From: Methylophilales bacterium HTCC2181
Lineage (GTDB): Bacteria; Pseudomonadota; Gammaproteobacteria; Burkholderiales; Methylophilaceae
NCBI GenBank assembly: GCA_000168995.1
Contig: AAUX01000001.1
Location: 248,001-312,000 of the forward strand
DNA: 64,000 nucleotides
Direction: 5' to 3'
The notes under the pieces are model-generated. The model was not told the origin of the DNA. It made no database searches and was given only the letters and a program-made list of their open reading frames with translations. Positions 43,662 to 51,615 of the stretch are shown piece by piece; position 1 is the first letter of the stretch; every line of letters begins with the position of its first letter. The position numbers and the translations under genes are program-made.

Positions 43662-44192
43662 ATGACAAAAAATAAACATAAAATATTCTTAATCGGCTTA
43701 ATGGGTTCCGGGAAGACCACCATTGGAAAAATCGTCGCTAAAAAACTCCAACTCAATTTTATGGATAGTGATGTCTTAATTGAAGAAAAAACCGGGGTGA
43801 AGGTACCGCTTATATTTGAATACGAAGGCGAAGAAGGGTTTCGTAAAAGAGAGGCTAGCACGCTAATTGAACTTGCGATAAAAAATGATATGGTTTTGGC
43901 AACGGGTGGGGGAATTGTTTTATTAGAAGAAAACCGGAAATTATTAGTGGAGTCAGGGTGGGTCTTCTATCTGAAAGCCCATACCGATGAATTGGCAAGG
44001 CGATTGGCTAACGATAAATCACGGCCTTTATTGCAACATGTTGATGTGAAAGAGAAGCTCAACGAGCTGCTTGCCAGCAGAGAGGCTTTGTATGAATCCT
44101 GTGCAGACTATATAATTCAGACCAAGAACAAGCGCGCTGTAGATATAGCCGATGAAATCATAACGACTTTGAGATGCCATGAAGACCATTAA
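43662..44192 (+). CDS. aroK: Shikimate kinase AroK
   Basis: Phosphorylates shikimate. It has 176 residues. Walker A GLMGSGKTTIGK is at residues 11-22, DSD binds shikimate and Mg, and ATGGGIVL and KSRPLL are the remaining family sites. aroB starts inside its end (14-base overlap). In most relatives pilMNOPQ precede it; here it is the first gene after mrcA. Confidence 0.97.
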   Translation: MTKNKHKIFLIGLMGSGKTTIGKIVAKKLQLNFMDSDVLIEEKTGVKVPLIFEYEGEEGFRKREASTLIELAIKNDMVLATGGGIVLLEENRKLLVESGWVFYLKAHTDELARRLANDKSRPLLQHVDVKEKLNELLASREALYESCADYIIQTKNKRAVDIADEIITTLRCHEDH

Positions 44193-45264
44193 TATTGATC
44201 TGGGAGATAGAAGTTACCCTATTTATGTAGGGGACCAACTCATCGATAACCCAACCATTCTCCTCAACCATATTCATACCCATACGGTTGTCGTGGTTAC
44301 TAATACGACGGTTGCCCCTCTGTATCTCGATACCGTTACCCAATCACTCGGGGATAACACACACATCATCTCTATTATTTTGCCTGATGGTGAGCAGTAT
44401 AAGAATACAGAAACACTCAACACTATCTATGAAGTGTTATTAAAAAATAAATGTGATCGGGAGGTGATGCTCATTGCCTTGGGTGGGGGAGTCATAGGGG
44501 ATATTACCGGCTTTGCAGCAGCGAGTTTTATGCGGGGGGTTAAATTTATACAGATACCTACCACCCTTCTTTCCCAGGTTGACTCTTCAGTGGGAGGAAA
44601 AACCGGCATCAATCACGCGCTAGGAAAGAATATGATAGGAGCATTTTATCAACCCCAGTGCGTTATTGCTGATGTTGGCCTGCTTAAGACCCTCCCTGAC
44701 AGGGAGCTAAGCGCAGGCTTAGCAGAGGTGATTAAATATGGCCTGATTAGGGATGCGGCATTTTTTGTATGGCTCGAGAAAACGATGCCTTCCTTGACTA
44801 ATAAAGATTCCTCTACCTTGATTGAGGCGGTCATAAGGTCTTGCGAGAATAAGGCGGATGTGGTGGCGCAAGATGAATTTGAATCATCTAAGGGTATACG
44901 AGCTACGCTGAATCTGGGTCACACGTTTGGCCATGCCATTGAGCATGCGATGGGCTATGGCAATTGGTTACACGGGGAGGCGGTTGCAGCAGGTATGGTG
45001 ATGGCGGCATTTTTATCCCAAGAATTGGGGTGGCTTAACCCCGATGAGTTTGATCGAACCAAACAGTTGATTGCTAACGCCAATCTTCCCATCAACCCGC
45101 CAGATATACCGGTCGATCAGTTTATGAGTCTGATGCAGTCGGACAAAAAGTCACAACGGGGCCGTATCCACCTGATACTCCAAAAAACGATTGGCGAGGC
45201 GATACTGACCAGTGACTACCCAGAAGCGGCGTTGCGTAAAACCTTACAACAAAAATCGTTCTAA
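44179..45264 (+). CDS. aroB: 3-dehydroquinate synthase AroB
   Basis: Second shikimate-pathway step, NAD- and metal-dependent. It has 361 residues, as in E. coli. Seen: LPDGEQYKN, ALGGGVIGDITGFAAASFMRGV, TTLLSQVDSSVGGKTGIN, AEVIKYG and the metal-ligand NLGHTFGHAIE and WLHGEAVAAGM. The bases of aroB and dgt look visibly richer in GC than the genes to the left. dgt follows by 3 bases. Confidence 0.98.
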   Translation: MKTINIDLGDRSYPIYVGDQLIDNPTILLNHIHTHTVVVVTNTTVAPLYLDTVTQSLGDNTHIISIILPDGEQYKNTETLNTIYEVLLKNKCDREVMLIALGGGVIGDITGFAAASFMRGVKFIQIPTTLLSQVDSSVGGKTGINHALGKNMIGAFYQPQCVIADVGLLKTLPDRELSAGLAEVIKYGLIRDAAFFVWLEKTMPSLTNKDSSTLIEAVIRSCENKADVVAQDEFESSKGIRATLNLGHTFGHAIEHAMGYGNWLHGEAVAAGMVMAAFLSQELGWLNPDEFDRTKQLIANANLPINPPDIPVDQFMSLMQSDKKSQRGRIHLILQKTIGEAILTSDYPEAALRKTLQQKSF

Positions 45265-45267
45265 GAC

Positions 45268-46371
45268 ATGGTGTTAAAAAACTACGCTTCCGACCCCTTA
45301 GTCTCACGAGGACGCCTGCATATAGAGCCAGGGACAACCAACAGAAATGCCTTTCAAAGAGACCGCGACCGCATTATTCACTCATCCGCTTTTAGGCGTT
45401 TAGAATACAAAACGCAAGTCTTTGTGAATCATGAGGGAGACATGTTTCGTACACGCCTCACGCACTCTATTGAGGTGTCGCAAATTGCCAGGAGCATTGC
45501 CCGTGCGCTCGAGTGTCACGAGGATCTGGCCGAAACCATTGCCTTGGCCCACGATTTAGGCCACACACCCTTTGGGCATGCTGGCCAGGACGCGCTCAAT
45601 CAATGCATGCGTGACTTTGGGGGCTTCGAGCACAACCTGCAATCGCTTAGGATTGTGGATAGCTTAGAGAAACGTTACGCCCATTGTGATGGCCTGAACC
45701 TCATGTTTGAGTCAAGGGAGGGCATACTTAAACATTGCTCGATCACTAATGCCAAAACATTGGGGGCGATCGGTGAGCGTTTTATTCACAAAACCCAACC
45801 CTCACTGGAGGCACAAATTGTTAATATTGCCGATGAGATTGCCTATATTAATCATGATATTGATGACGGTTTTCGTTCAGGCCTGCTAACGATCGATGCC
45901 TTATCGGGTAACACTCTATTTGCCACCTGTGCGGAGGAGGTCAAGGGCTTTTGCTCAGAAAGTAACGGGGAAGTCTTTATTAATGAAGTAGTCAGGCGCA
46001 TGATTCATTGGATGGTAAGTGACCTTATTATTAATAGCCAGGAGCATATCCAAAATCACCATCCGCAATCTACCGATGATGTAAGGCGTATGCCGCCATT
46101 GATTAACTACACGGACAGCATGCTGACGCAAAAACAACAAATGAAGACGTTTCTCCGTCATGCGATGTACGAGCATGAGAGGGTAGCGGCTATGACCTAT
46201 AGCGCAAGAAGTACGGTCCATCAGCTATTTCAGTACTTTATGCAAGATGAGTGTCACATCCCCGAGGCATTTAAAAACCAATCTAAGGACACCTACCCGC
46301 GCATCGTATCGGATTATATTGCCGGCATGACCGATCGGTTTGCCATTCAGTTGGCCGCTACGATCGTTTAA
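45268..46371 (+). CDS. dgt: Deoxyguanosinetriphosphate triphosphohydrolase-like protein
   Basis: HD-domain dNTPase of 367 residues; the family hydrolyses dGTP or other dNTPs to nucleoside and triphosphate. Metal ligands are RTRLTHSIEVSQIAR, AHDLGHTPFGHAG (the HD) and NIADEIAYINHDIDD. The start contains GRLHIEPGTTNRNAFQRDRDRIIHSSAFRRLEYKTQVF-like text (short form: SAFRRLEYKTQVF), typical of the shorter dGTPase-like type 2 proteins. It belongs to aroK-aroB-dgt, a frequent betaproteobacterial order. Confidence 0.93.
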   Translation: MVLKNYASDPLVSRGRLHIEPGTTNRNAFQRDRDRIIHSSAFRRLEYKTQVFVNHEGDMFRTRLTHSIEVSQIARSIARALECHEDLAETIALAHDLGHTPFGHAGQDALNQCMRDFGGFEHNLQSLRIVDSLEKRYAHCDGLNLMFESREGILKHCSITNAKTLGAIGERFIHKTQPSLEAQIVNIADEIAYINHDIDDGFRSGLLTIDALSGNTLFATCAEEVKGFCSESNGEVFINEVVRRMIHWMVSDLIINSQEHIQNHHPQSTDDVRRMPPLINYTDSMLTQKQQMKTFLRHAMYEHERVAAMTYSARSTVHQLFQYFMQDECHIPEAFKNQSKDTYPRIVSDYIAGMTDRFAIQLAATIV

Positions 46372-46414
46372 TTCCCTTATAAAAATAGGGTTACAACTCA
46401 TTTGTGGTAAAAAA

Positions 46415-46451
46415 GCAACACAAAATCACCAGATGTAACAAAAATGTCACA
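46415..46451 (+). promoter_or_regulatory. Tandem ~10-11-base repeats upstream of the porin promoter (OmpR-like)
   Basis: TGTAACA (46434) and TGTCACA (46445) are direct repeats 11 bases apart. Just upstream, GCAACA and ATCACC continue an AC dinucleotide at 10-base steps (46418, 46428, 46438, 46449). Head-to-tail ~10-base half-sites containing GTAACA are the form bound by OmpR-type winged-helix response regulators. The array ends 6 bases before the -35 element. The regulator itself is not in the window. Confidence 0.4.
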
Positions 46452-46457
46452 TTTTCC

Positions 46458-46487
46458 TTGCAAGCCGCCCCCTTTTTTAGAGATAAT
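46458..46487 (+). promoter_or_regulatory. Sigma70-type promoter of the porin gene
   Basis: TTGCAA (46458-46463) and GATAAT (46482-46487) are separated by 18 bases, giving a start near 46494 and an untranslated leader of about 90 bases before the ATG. The leader is AT-rich. Ribosome-binding site AGGAG (46570-46574) lies 8 bases before the ATG, the best one in the window. Confidence 0.6.
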
Positions 46488-46582
46488 ATATGTAACTTCT
46501 TAAATTTACTTTTAGGAATGTATGAAGTAGGTAAGTTTCACGGTTTACTTATTTCAATTTTTTTACAATAGGAGATTTACAA

Positions 46583-47812
46583 ATGAATAAAACTATTAAA
46601 CTAGCAGTTGCGGGCGCTATTTTATCAGCAGCCTCAGTTGCAAACGCAGGTATCATTGTACCAGCAGGTGAGTGGACATTGGATATTAATGGTAACGTTA
46701 ATGCCTACGCTTCATGGTATGAAGCTGACGATCTATCTACTTCTACAGTAACTGGTGGTCTGGCTGGAACAAGAGATGTCAACGGTAATGATACAGCAGC
46801 ATCGATCGGTACTGGCCTTCTTCCATCATGGTTAGGCGTTACTGGTACAACACGTCAGAATGATTTAGACGTGTCATTCACGATTTCTATCCAACCAGGT
46901 GCTTCAGATAACTCTTACACAGGTGATGGCGCGACAAAAGGAATAGCACTTAATGATGCTGGGGATGGCATAGTTCAAACTGGTTCAAACAGCTCAGTAC
47001 TAGCACGTCAAGCATTCTTGACATTTGGTGATGCATCATGGGGTAGTGTTAAATTAGGTAAGGATCTTGGTATCTTTGCTTCTGATGCCATCCTCAACGA
47101 CATGACACTTTTAGGTGTAGGTTCAGGTGGTAACGTTTCAGGATCAGCTCTTAACTCTACAAACGGTGGTATTGGTACTGGTTATATCTACGCTGCATGG
47201 AAAGGACAAGTTGCTTATACAACGCCTAACATGAACGGCTTCCAAGCAACTATTGGTCTAACTAACCCAAACCAGGGTGTTGATAGCTCAACTTTCCAAG
47301 ACGGTTTTGGTATTGAAGCTAAAGCACACTATGCTTTCCCAATGGGTAAAGTTTGGGTATCTGGCGCATCATACGAAAGAGATGAAGCAACTGCTGCTAA
47401 CTCATACGATGTAACAGTGATGGATATTGGTGCTACTGTAAATGTAGGTAACCTTGCTCTTACTGGTTACTTCTACTCAGGTGAAGGTGCTGGTACTACA
47501 TTCCTAGGTAATCTAGGCGCTACTGGTGGTCAAGAACGTGATTCTGACGGTGGTTACCTTCAGGCTACATACGTAATACCATCAGGCACTAAATTAGGTG
47601 CAGCTTATGGTGTTTCAAACCTGGATCTAGCGAACGGTGAAGATGCATCAGCTCTTGTTGAAGAAAACAAGCGTTGGACTGTAGGTGCATATCACCCACT
47701 AACCAAGCATCTTAACCTTGTTGCTGAATATACAGACTTAACGTCAGAATCTCATGACGGAGCAAGAAACGAGTCTGGTAAAGTATCACTAGGTGCGATC
47801 TTATTCTTCTAG
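46583..47812 (+). CDS. Outer-membrane porin
   Basis: General diffusion-type porin of 409 residues. A signal peptide of 22 residues ends ASVANA before GII. The mature part is rich in glycine, alanine, threonine and aromatic alternation typical of beta strands. It contains a FGDASWGSVKLGKDLGIF segment, like the FGGxxG-LGRQ strand of betaproteobacterial porins, and ends in ALGAILFF-type text with terminal Phe for BAM recognition (here SLGAILFF). Codon choice looks biased (frequent GGT, GCT, AAC, TCA), unlike neighbours, which fits high expression. It has its own promoter, strong ribosome-binding site and terminator, so it is monocistronic. Solute specificity cannot be read. Confidence 0.9.
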   Translation: MNKTIKLAVAGAILSAASVANAGIIVPAGEWTLDINGNVNAYASWYEADDLSTSTVTGGLAGTRDVNGNDTAASIGTGLLPSWLGVTGTTRQNDLDVSFTISIQPGASDNSYTGDGATKGIALNDAGDGIVQTGSNSSVLARQAFLTFGDASWGSVKLGKDLGIFASDAILNDMTLLGVGSGGNVSGSALNSTNGGIGTGYIYAAWKGQVAYTTPNMNGFQATIGLTNPNQGVDSSTFQDGFGIEAKAHYAFPMGKVWVSGASYERDEATAANSYDVTVMDIGATVNVGNLALTGYFYSGEGAGTTFLGNLGATGGQERDSDGGYLQATYVIPSGTKLGAAYGVSNLDLANGEDASALVEENKRWTVGAYHPLTKHLNLVAEYTDLTSESHDGARNESGKVSLGAILFF

Positions 47813-47839
47813 AATTAATTCTAAAAGAAAGCTCGATTA

Positions 47840-47867
47840 AAAAGGCTCCCACGGGAGCCTTTTTTTA
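47840..47867 (+). terminator. Rho-independent terminator of the porin gene
   Basis: Stem GGCTCC / GGAGCC with loop CACG, preceded by a run of A and followed by seven T. It lies 28 bases after the porin stop. It is the clearest intrinsic terminator in the window. Confidence 0.93.
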
Positions 47868-47904
47868 TTGCCTATCATCAAAGTAACTATTTTTGATATC
47901 ATAG

Positions 47905-48321
47905 AAAATCATTAATATTAAATATTTACCTTATGTAAATTCCCAATTTGATGGGCTTATAACAAGTATTCAAGCCCATGTAGATGCAAAGCAATTTATT
48001 CTTGCTCTCAACAAGTTTGAAGCGTTAATTGCCCATAATAAAAAAAGCCATTACCTCTTCAATATGCGCGGTGTGATCAACCTTCAGCGAACTAAATTTG
48101 ATTTATCAATGAAGGACCTAAAAAAATAATAGGAGATATCTTTAACCATCTTGATTTAGATTTCAATGAGACCATGCTCCAAACCACAGCCAATAAAAGG
48201 TCTGTTTTGACTGCTAGCGTCAATCAGGTTAGGGAAAAAATTCATACAGGGTCAATCAAGCAGCTGGGAAGCTTATCGAGAGTACATTGGGCCCTTAGTT
48301 AATTATTTTGAGAGCAAATAA
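47905..48321 (+). pseudogene. Remnant of a TPR-sulfotransferase gene (internal deletion and two frame changes)
   Basis: This stretch holds no intact gene. From 47905 to 48129 one frame reads a TPR-like helix pair (FDGLITSIQAHVDAKQF, then ALNKFEALIAHN) with no ATG start. From about 48129 a second frame reads IIGDIFNHLDLDFNETML, then NKRSVLTASVNQVREKIHTGS, which matches the C-terminal part of bacterial TPR-sulfotransferases. At about 48262 the frame returns to the first and ends SWEAYREYIGPLVNYFESK, the typical end of that family. The PAPS-binding core between the TPR part and the C-terminus is absent. The broken frames and missing core indicate a decayed gene. Confidence 0.72.
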
Positions 48322-48347
48322 TTATGAGGCCAGGACGTAATCAGCCT

Positions 48348-50183
48348 CTACAATTTAAGAGTTTGAAGGACCTGATCAAGACTCTGCCCATTTTTTGCTT
48401 TACGGATTTCTATACTTGGATACCATAGTGAATGATTATTTTTATCAGTTAAACTCCAATACCAAGAGTGACATTGATGATTAGAATTTAATAAGAGTAT
48501 AGTCTCAATCCCCATAGCGCCAGCAAGATGGGCAGTTGTGTTATCAATAGTAATCACCTGGTGACAGTTGGCTATTGCATCCATTAATTGATCGAGATCA
48601 TTCAAATTATCGGATTTAACTCCATCAATATTGATTTTATATATTTTGGAGGCCTCAGTTAGTTCTTTGGAGAAATCACCGTATTGTAAATTGTTAAAAT
48701 TTTTTCTGTAGCGGGATAGATTCTTAAAAAGCTTATCAAGACTCAGCGATTTTTCAAGGCCAAAAACTGGATTTTGACTAAACCAAGAAATCCCTATGAG
48801 TTTACTAGACTCGATGATTGGCTCTTTTGTTGTCAATTTAAGTTGATTCGAGTTGATGAGATCATTGGAGCTTTTGATAAAGAGTTTCCCTAGGCCAATA
48901 CCGCTGCAGCAGTAATCAAATACATCCCCAATGGGAAACTGTTGATCAACTGCCAGGAAAGAAAAATTATTAGGTAAAATCTTTTGATATATAGTAATTA
49001 GCCTTTTGTCGGTCATAATCGTGAAACGATTTTTATAATTAATTATTTTTGCAAGTAGCTGACTGTAAAAAATTTGATCGCCAAGTCCCTGGTCAAAGAA
49101 AATTAAAACCCTCGATGTATTATTTTTTCCATCCCATAATGGCAAAAACTTGGTGAGCTCTAAAAAAGAACCAGATTTTTCATGCACAAATAGAATATTT
49201 TTCCATCCCTCAATAAAGTTCCCACAACTCAGTTGAGAGATACCTAAATTAATTCTTGAGTCGATATGGTTTTCATCAATATTAATTGCTTCGGTATAGT
49301 AATTTTGTGCCAATTTATGTTGACCCAAGCTTGCAAATTCATAACCTAAATTTTGGTAAATGGATGCATTTCTATAGCCAGATCGTATTAACTCTTGATA
49401 AATTTTCATAGCCTTTTCATTGCGAGATAATTTTTGATAAATCAAAGCTTGATAAAATTTGTAATCAGGATCATTCAAGCTTAACTTTTTAAGATAAAGA
49501 TTAGCCTTATCAATTTGGCTGAGCATCATTGAACATTCAATTAATTTTTTGTTGATACGGATGTGATCTAATTGACCACTATTAGCAATAAGTGATTCAC
49601 CGAGTTTTATAGCTTCAGAAAAATTATTTTGCTTAATAAGGACATTAAAAATTTCATATTGAGCTTGGAAGTAATGGGGACTTTGGACTGAAATTTGTTT
49701 AAGATCACTTAATGCCTTAGTCAATTTTCTATAGGCAATTAATGCTCTGGCACGATTAATCTTAAAGGTTTCATTTGAAGGATCGTGACTAAGAGCTTGT
49801 GAAAATGCTTTAATTGACTGAGAATGCAACCCCTGATCTTCATAGGTTGCACCTAAATTATTAAGTACGTCAGGATCTCTTGGGTTTGTTTTAAGGCATT
49901 CCTTTAGGTATTGAGTAGCAGATTTAAAATCTTTCATTTTCCTATAGGCAGCACCAAGGTTCATTAGGGTATGTCGATCATTTTTTCTTTGATTGAGTGC
50001 TTTTTTTAAATAAAGGATAGCTTGTGTTGTATCGTTTAGCTGTATGAAACATGTGCCGATTAAAAAAAGGGTTTCAAAGTGTTTGGGATTAGATTCGCAA
50101 TTTTTTTTATAAAAATATACCGCTTTCTCCAAATCATTTTCCCGGTGGTATTGAACTCCTTTTTGGTAAAATTGTGTCGCCAT
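48348..50183 (-). CDS. TPR protein with C-terminal glycosyltransferase-like domain
   Basis: A 611-residue protein. Residues 1 to about 330 are TPR units (for example KNDRHTLMNLGAAYRKMKDF and DPDVLNNLGATYEDQG), with no signal peptide. The rest resembles the GT9/GT41-like domain often fused to TPRs: LIFFDQGLGDQIFYSQLL (nucleotide-sugar fold start), GISWFSQNP and the C-terminal VITIDNTTAHLAGAMGIETILLL, which matches the heptosyltransferase-like acceptor/donor site. It probably transfers a sugar to a surface protein or polysaccharide; the substrate is unknown. The DNA is very AT-rich. It stands alone between a sulfotransferase remnant and ntrC. Confidence 0.75.
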   Translation of the reverse strand: MATQFYQKGVQYHRENDLEKAVYFYKKNCESNPKHFETLFLIGTCFIQLNDTTQAILYLKKALNQRKNDRHTLMNLGAAYRKMKDFKSATQYLKECLKTNPRDPDVLNNLGATYEDQGLHSQSIKAFSQALSHDPSNETFKINRARALIAYRKLTKALSDLKQISVQSPHYFQAQYEIFNVLIKQNNFSEAIKLGESLIANSGQLDHIRINKKLIECSMMLSQIDKANLYLKKLSLNDPDYKFYQALIYQKLSRNEKAMKIYQELIRSGYRNASIYQNLGYEFASLGQHKLAQNYYTEAINIDENHIDSRINLGISQLSCGNFIEGWKNILFVHEKSGSFLELTKFLPLWDGKNNTSRVLIFFDQGLGDQIFYSQLLAKIINYKNRFTIMTDKRLITIYQKILPNNFSFLAVDQQFPIGDVFDYCCSGIGLGKLFIKSSNDLINSNQLKLTTKEPIIESSKLIGISWFSQNPVFGLEKSLSLDKLFKNLSRYRKNFNNLQYGDFSKELTEASKIYKINIDGVKSDNLNDLDQLMDAIANCHQVITIDNTTAHLAGAMGIETILLLNSNHQCHSWYWSLTDKNNHSLWYPSIEIRKAKNGQSLDQVLQTLKL

Positions 50184-50211
50184 AAAATTATTCTACTACA
50201 GACGTATTGAA

Positions 50212-51615
50212 TTATTTTACTTTGATAGATAACTCTTTAATTTTACGCGTAATGGTGTTACGACCTATTCCAAGAATCTTTGCCGCATCAATCTTACGGT
50301 TTTTCGTGTGGGTAAGAGCGGAGCTGATGAGCGTTTTTTCCACATCATGAATAATTGTGTTGTAAATCGACTGGTTACCCTTGTCAATCTCGAGGCTAAT
50401 GTCTCTATGAAGACCTATGTGCCAACCTTCCTGATCAATAAGCTCAAGAGGATGGGTGGAAGCATCTTTGATGTCCTTAGGTAAGTCATCAATCAAAATC
50501 GTGTTTCCTGATGCCATGAGGGTAAGCCAATGACAAACGTTCTCTAATTGCAATACGTTACCCCTCCAATTGAGCGTCATAAGGTAATGTATAGTTTCCT
50601 CAGCAAGCACTTTAATTTCTGTGTCTAATGCTTGTGCATTTTTCTTTAAGAAAAATGCAGTTAGCAGGGGAATATCATCTAGTCTTTTTCTTAAAGGAGG
50701 CATAATGATGTTGATAACATTCAGGCGATGGTAAAGATCTTCCCTAAAACTCCCATCTGCTACTAACGTACCAAGATTTTGGTTGCTGGTGGCAATAATT
50801 CTGACGTTAATAGCTACTGGATGTTTTCCGCCTACGCGATAAAAATGGCCGTCATTTAATATTCTCAGAAGTCGCACTTGGATTTCCATGGGCATGTCGC
50901 CGATTTCACTCAAGAAGAGGGTTCCACCCGCTGCATCTTCAAAACTTCCTCTAATTGGCTCATCGTTATGAGCGTTAACATTGCCCTCGATGCCAAATAG
51001 CGTTTCTTCGAGTAATTCTTTTGGGATGGCGGCAGTATTAATTTTAATGAATGGCTGATTCTTTCTTTGACTGTTCTTGTGAAGCGATCGGGCGACTAAC
51101 GCTTTACCTGTTCCGGTTTCACCAGTGATTAATACGTTATCATCACTTTTAGTGAGTTTACCGATGACCCTAAATATCTCTTGCATGGACGAGGATTGCC
51201 CAATAATCTCAGGCATTAAATCAAGGCTGTCAGAGACGTTTTTTTTGAGACCTTGTGCTTTAACCAATGCTTTTTTAATGATCTCAATGGATTGATGAAT
51301 ATCAAAGGGTTTGGCGATATATTCAAAGGCACCCTTTTGGAATGCCGCTACTGCCGTATCTAGATCGGAGTAGGCCGTCATAATAATGATAGGAATTTCG
51401 GGAAACTTTTCACTGACTTTAGCCAAGAATACAAGCCCCGTCTCTCCTGGCATACGAATATCACTAATGATGACTGATGGTTTTTCATGATTAAACTGAT
51501 TAATGGCTTCATTTGTGTTGGCAAATGATTTATACGAAAGGTTGGCGCTATCTAAAGCTTTCTCAAAAACCCATCGAATTGATTTATCATCATCAAGTAC
51601 CCATACATCGGTCAT
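50212..51615 (-). CDS. ntrC: Nitrogen response regulator NtrC with altered AAA+ domain
   Basis: A 467-residue response regulator. Receiver domain 1-115 with phospho-Asp52 (SDIRMPG) and Lys102; AAA+ domain about 135-375; Fis-type helix-turn-helix at the C-terminus (AKILGIGRNTITRKIKEL). Walker A GETGTGK (165-171) is present. Two key sites are not: where other NtrC proteins have GAFTGA, residues 212-217 read NVNAHN with no length change, and the Walker B Asp is Ser236 (LFLSEIGD). GAFTGA contacts sigma54 and the Asp supports ATP hydrolysis, so this protein should not open sigma54 promoters. NtrC of Rhodobacter capsulatus is a known GAFTGA-less case that works with sigma70. It overlaps ntrB by 4 bases. 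Confidence 0.93.
   Translation of the reverse strand: MTDVWVLDDDKSIRWVFEKALDSANLSYKSFANTNEAINQFNHEKPSVIISDIRMPGETGLVFLAKVSEKFPEIPIIIMTAYSDLDTAVAAFQKGAFEYIAKPFDIHQSIEIIKKALVKAQGLKKNVSDSLDLMPEIIGQSSSMQEIFRVIGKLTKSDDNVLITGETGTGKALVARSLHKNSQRKNQPFIKINTAAIPKELLEETLFGIEGNVNAHNDEPIRGSFEDAAGGTLFLSEIGDMPMEIQVRLLRILNDGHFYRVGGKHPVAINVRIIATSNQNLGTLVADGSFREDLYHRLNVINIIMPPLRKRLDDIPLLTAFFLKKNAQALDTEIKVLAEETIHYLMTLNWRGNVLQLENVCHWLTLMASGNTILIDDLPKDIKDASTHPLELIDQEGWHIGLHRDISLEIDKGNQSIYNTIIHDVEKTLISSALTHTKNRKIDAAKILGIGRNTITRKIKELSIKVK

Noticed and set aside
46510-46560. Hairpin or riboswitch in the porin leader
   Set aside because: Only 4-5-base weak pairings (TAAGT/ACTTA) are visible, not enough to call a structured RNA.
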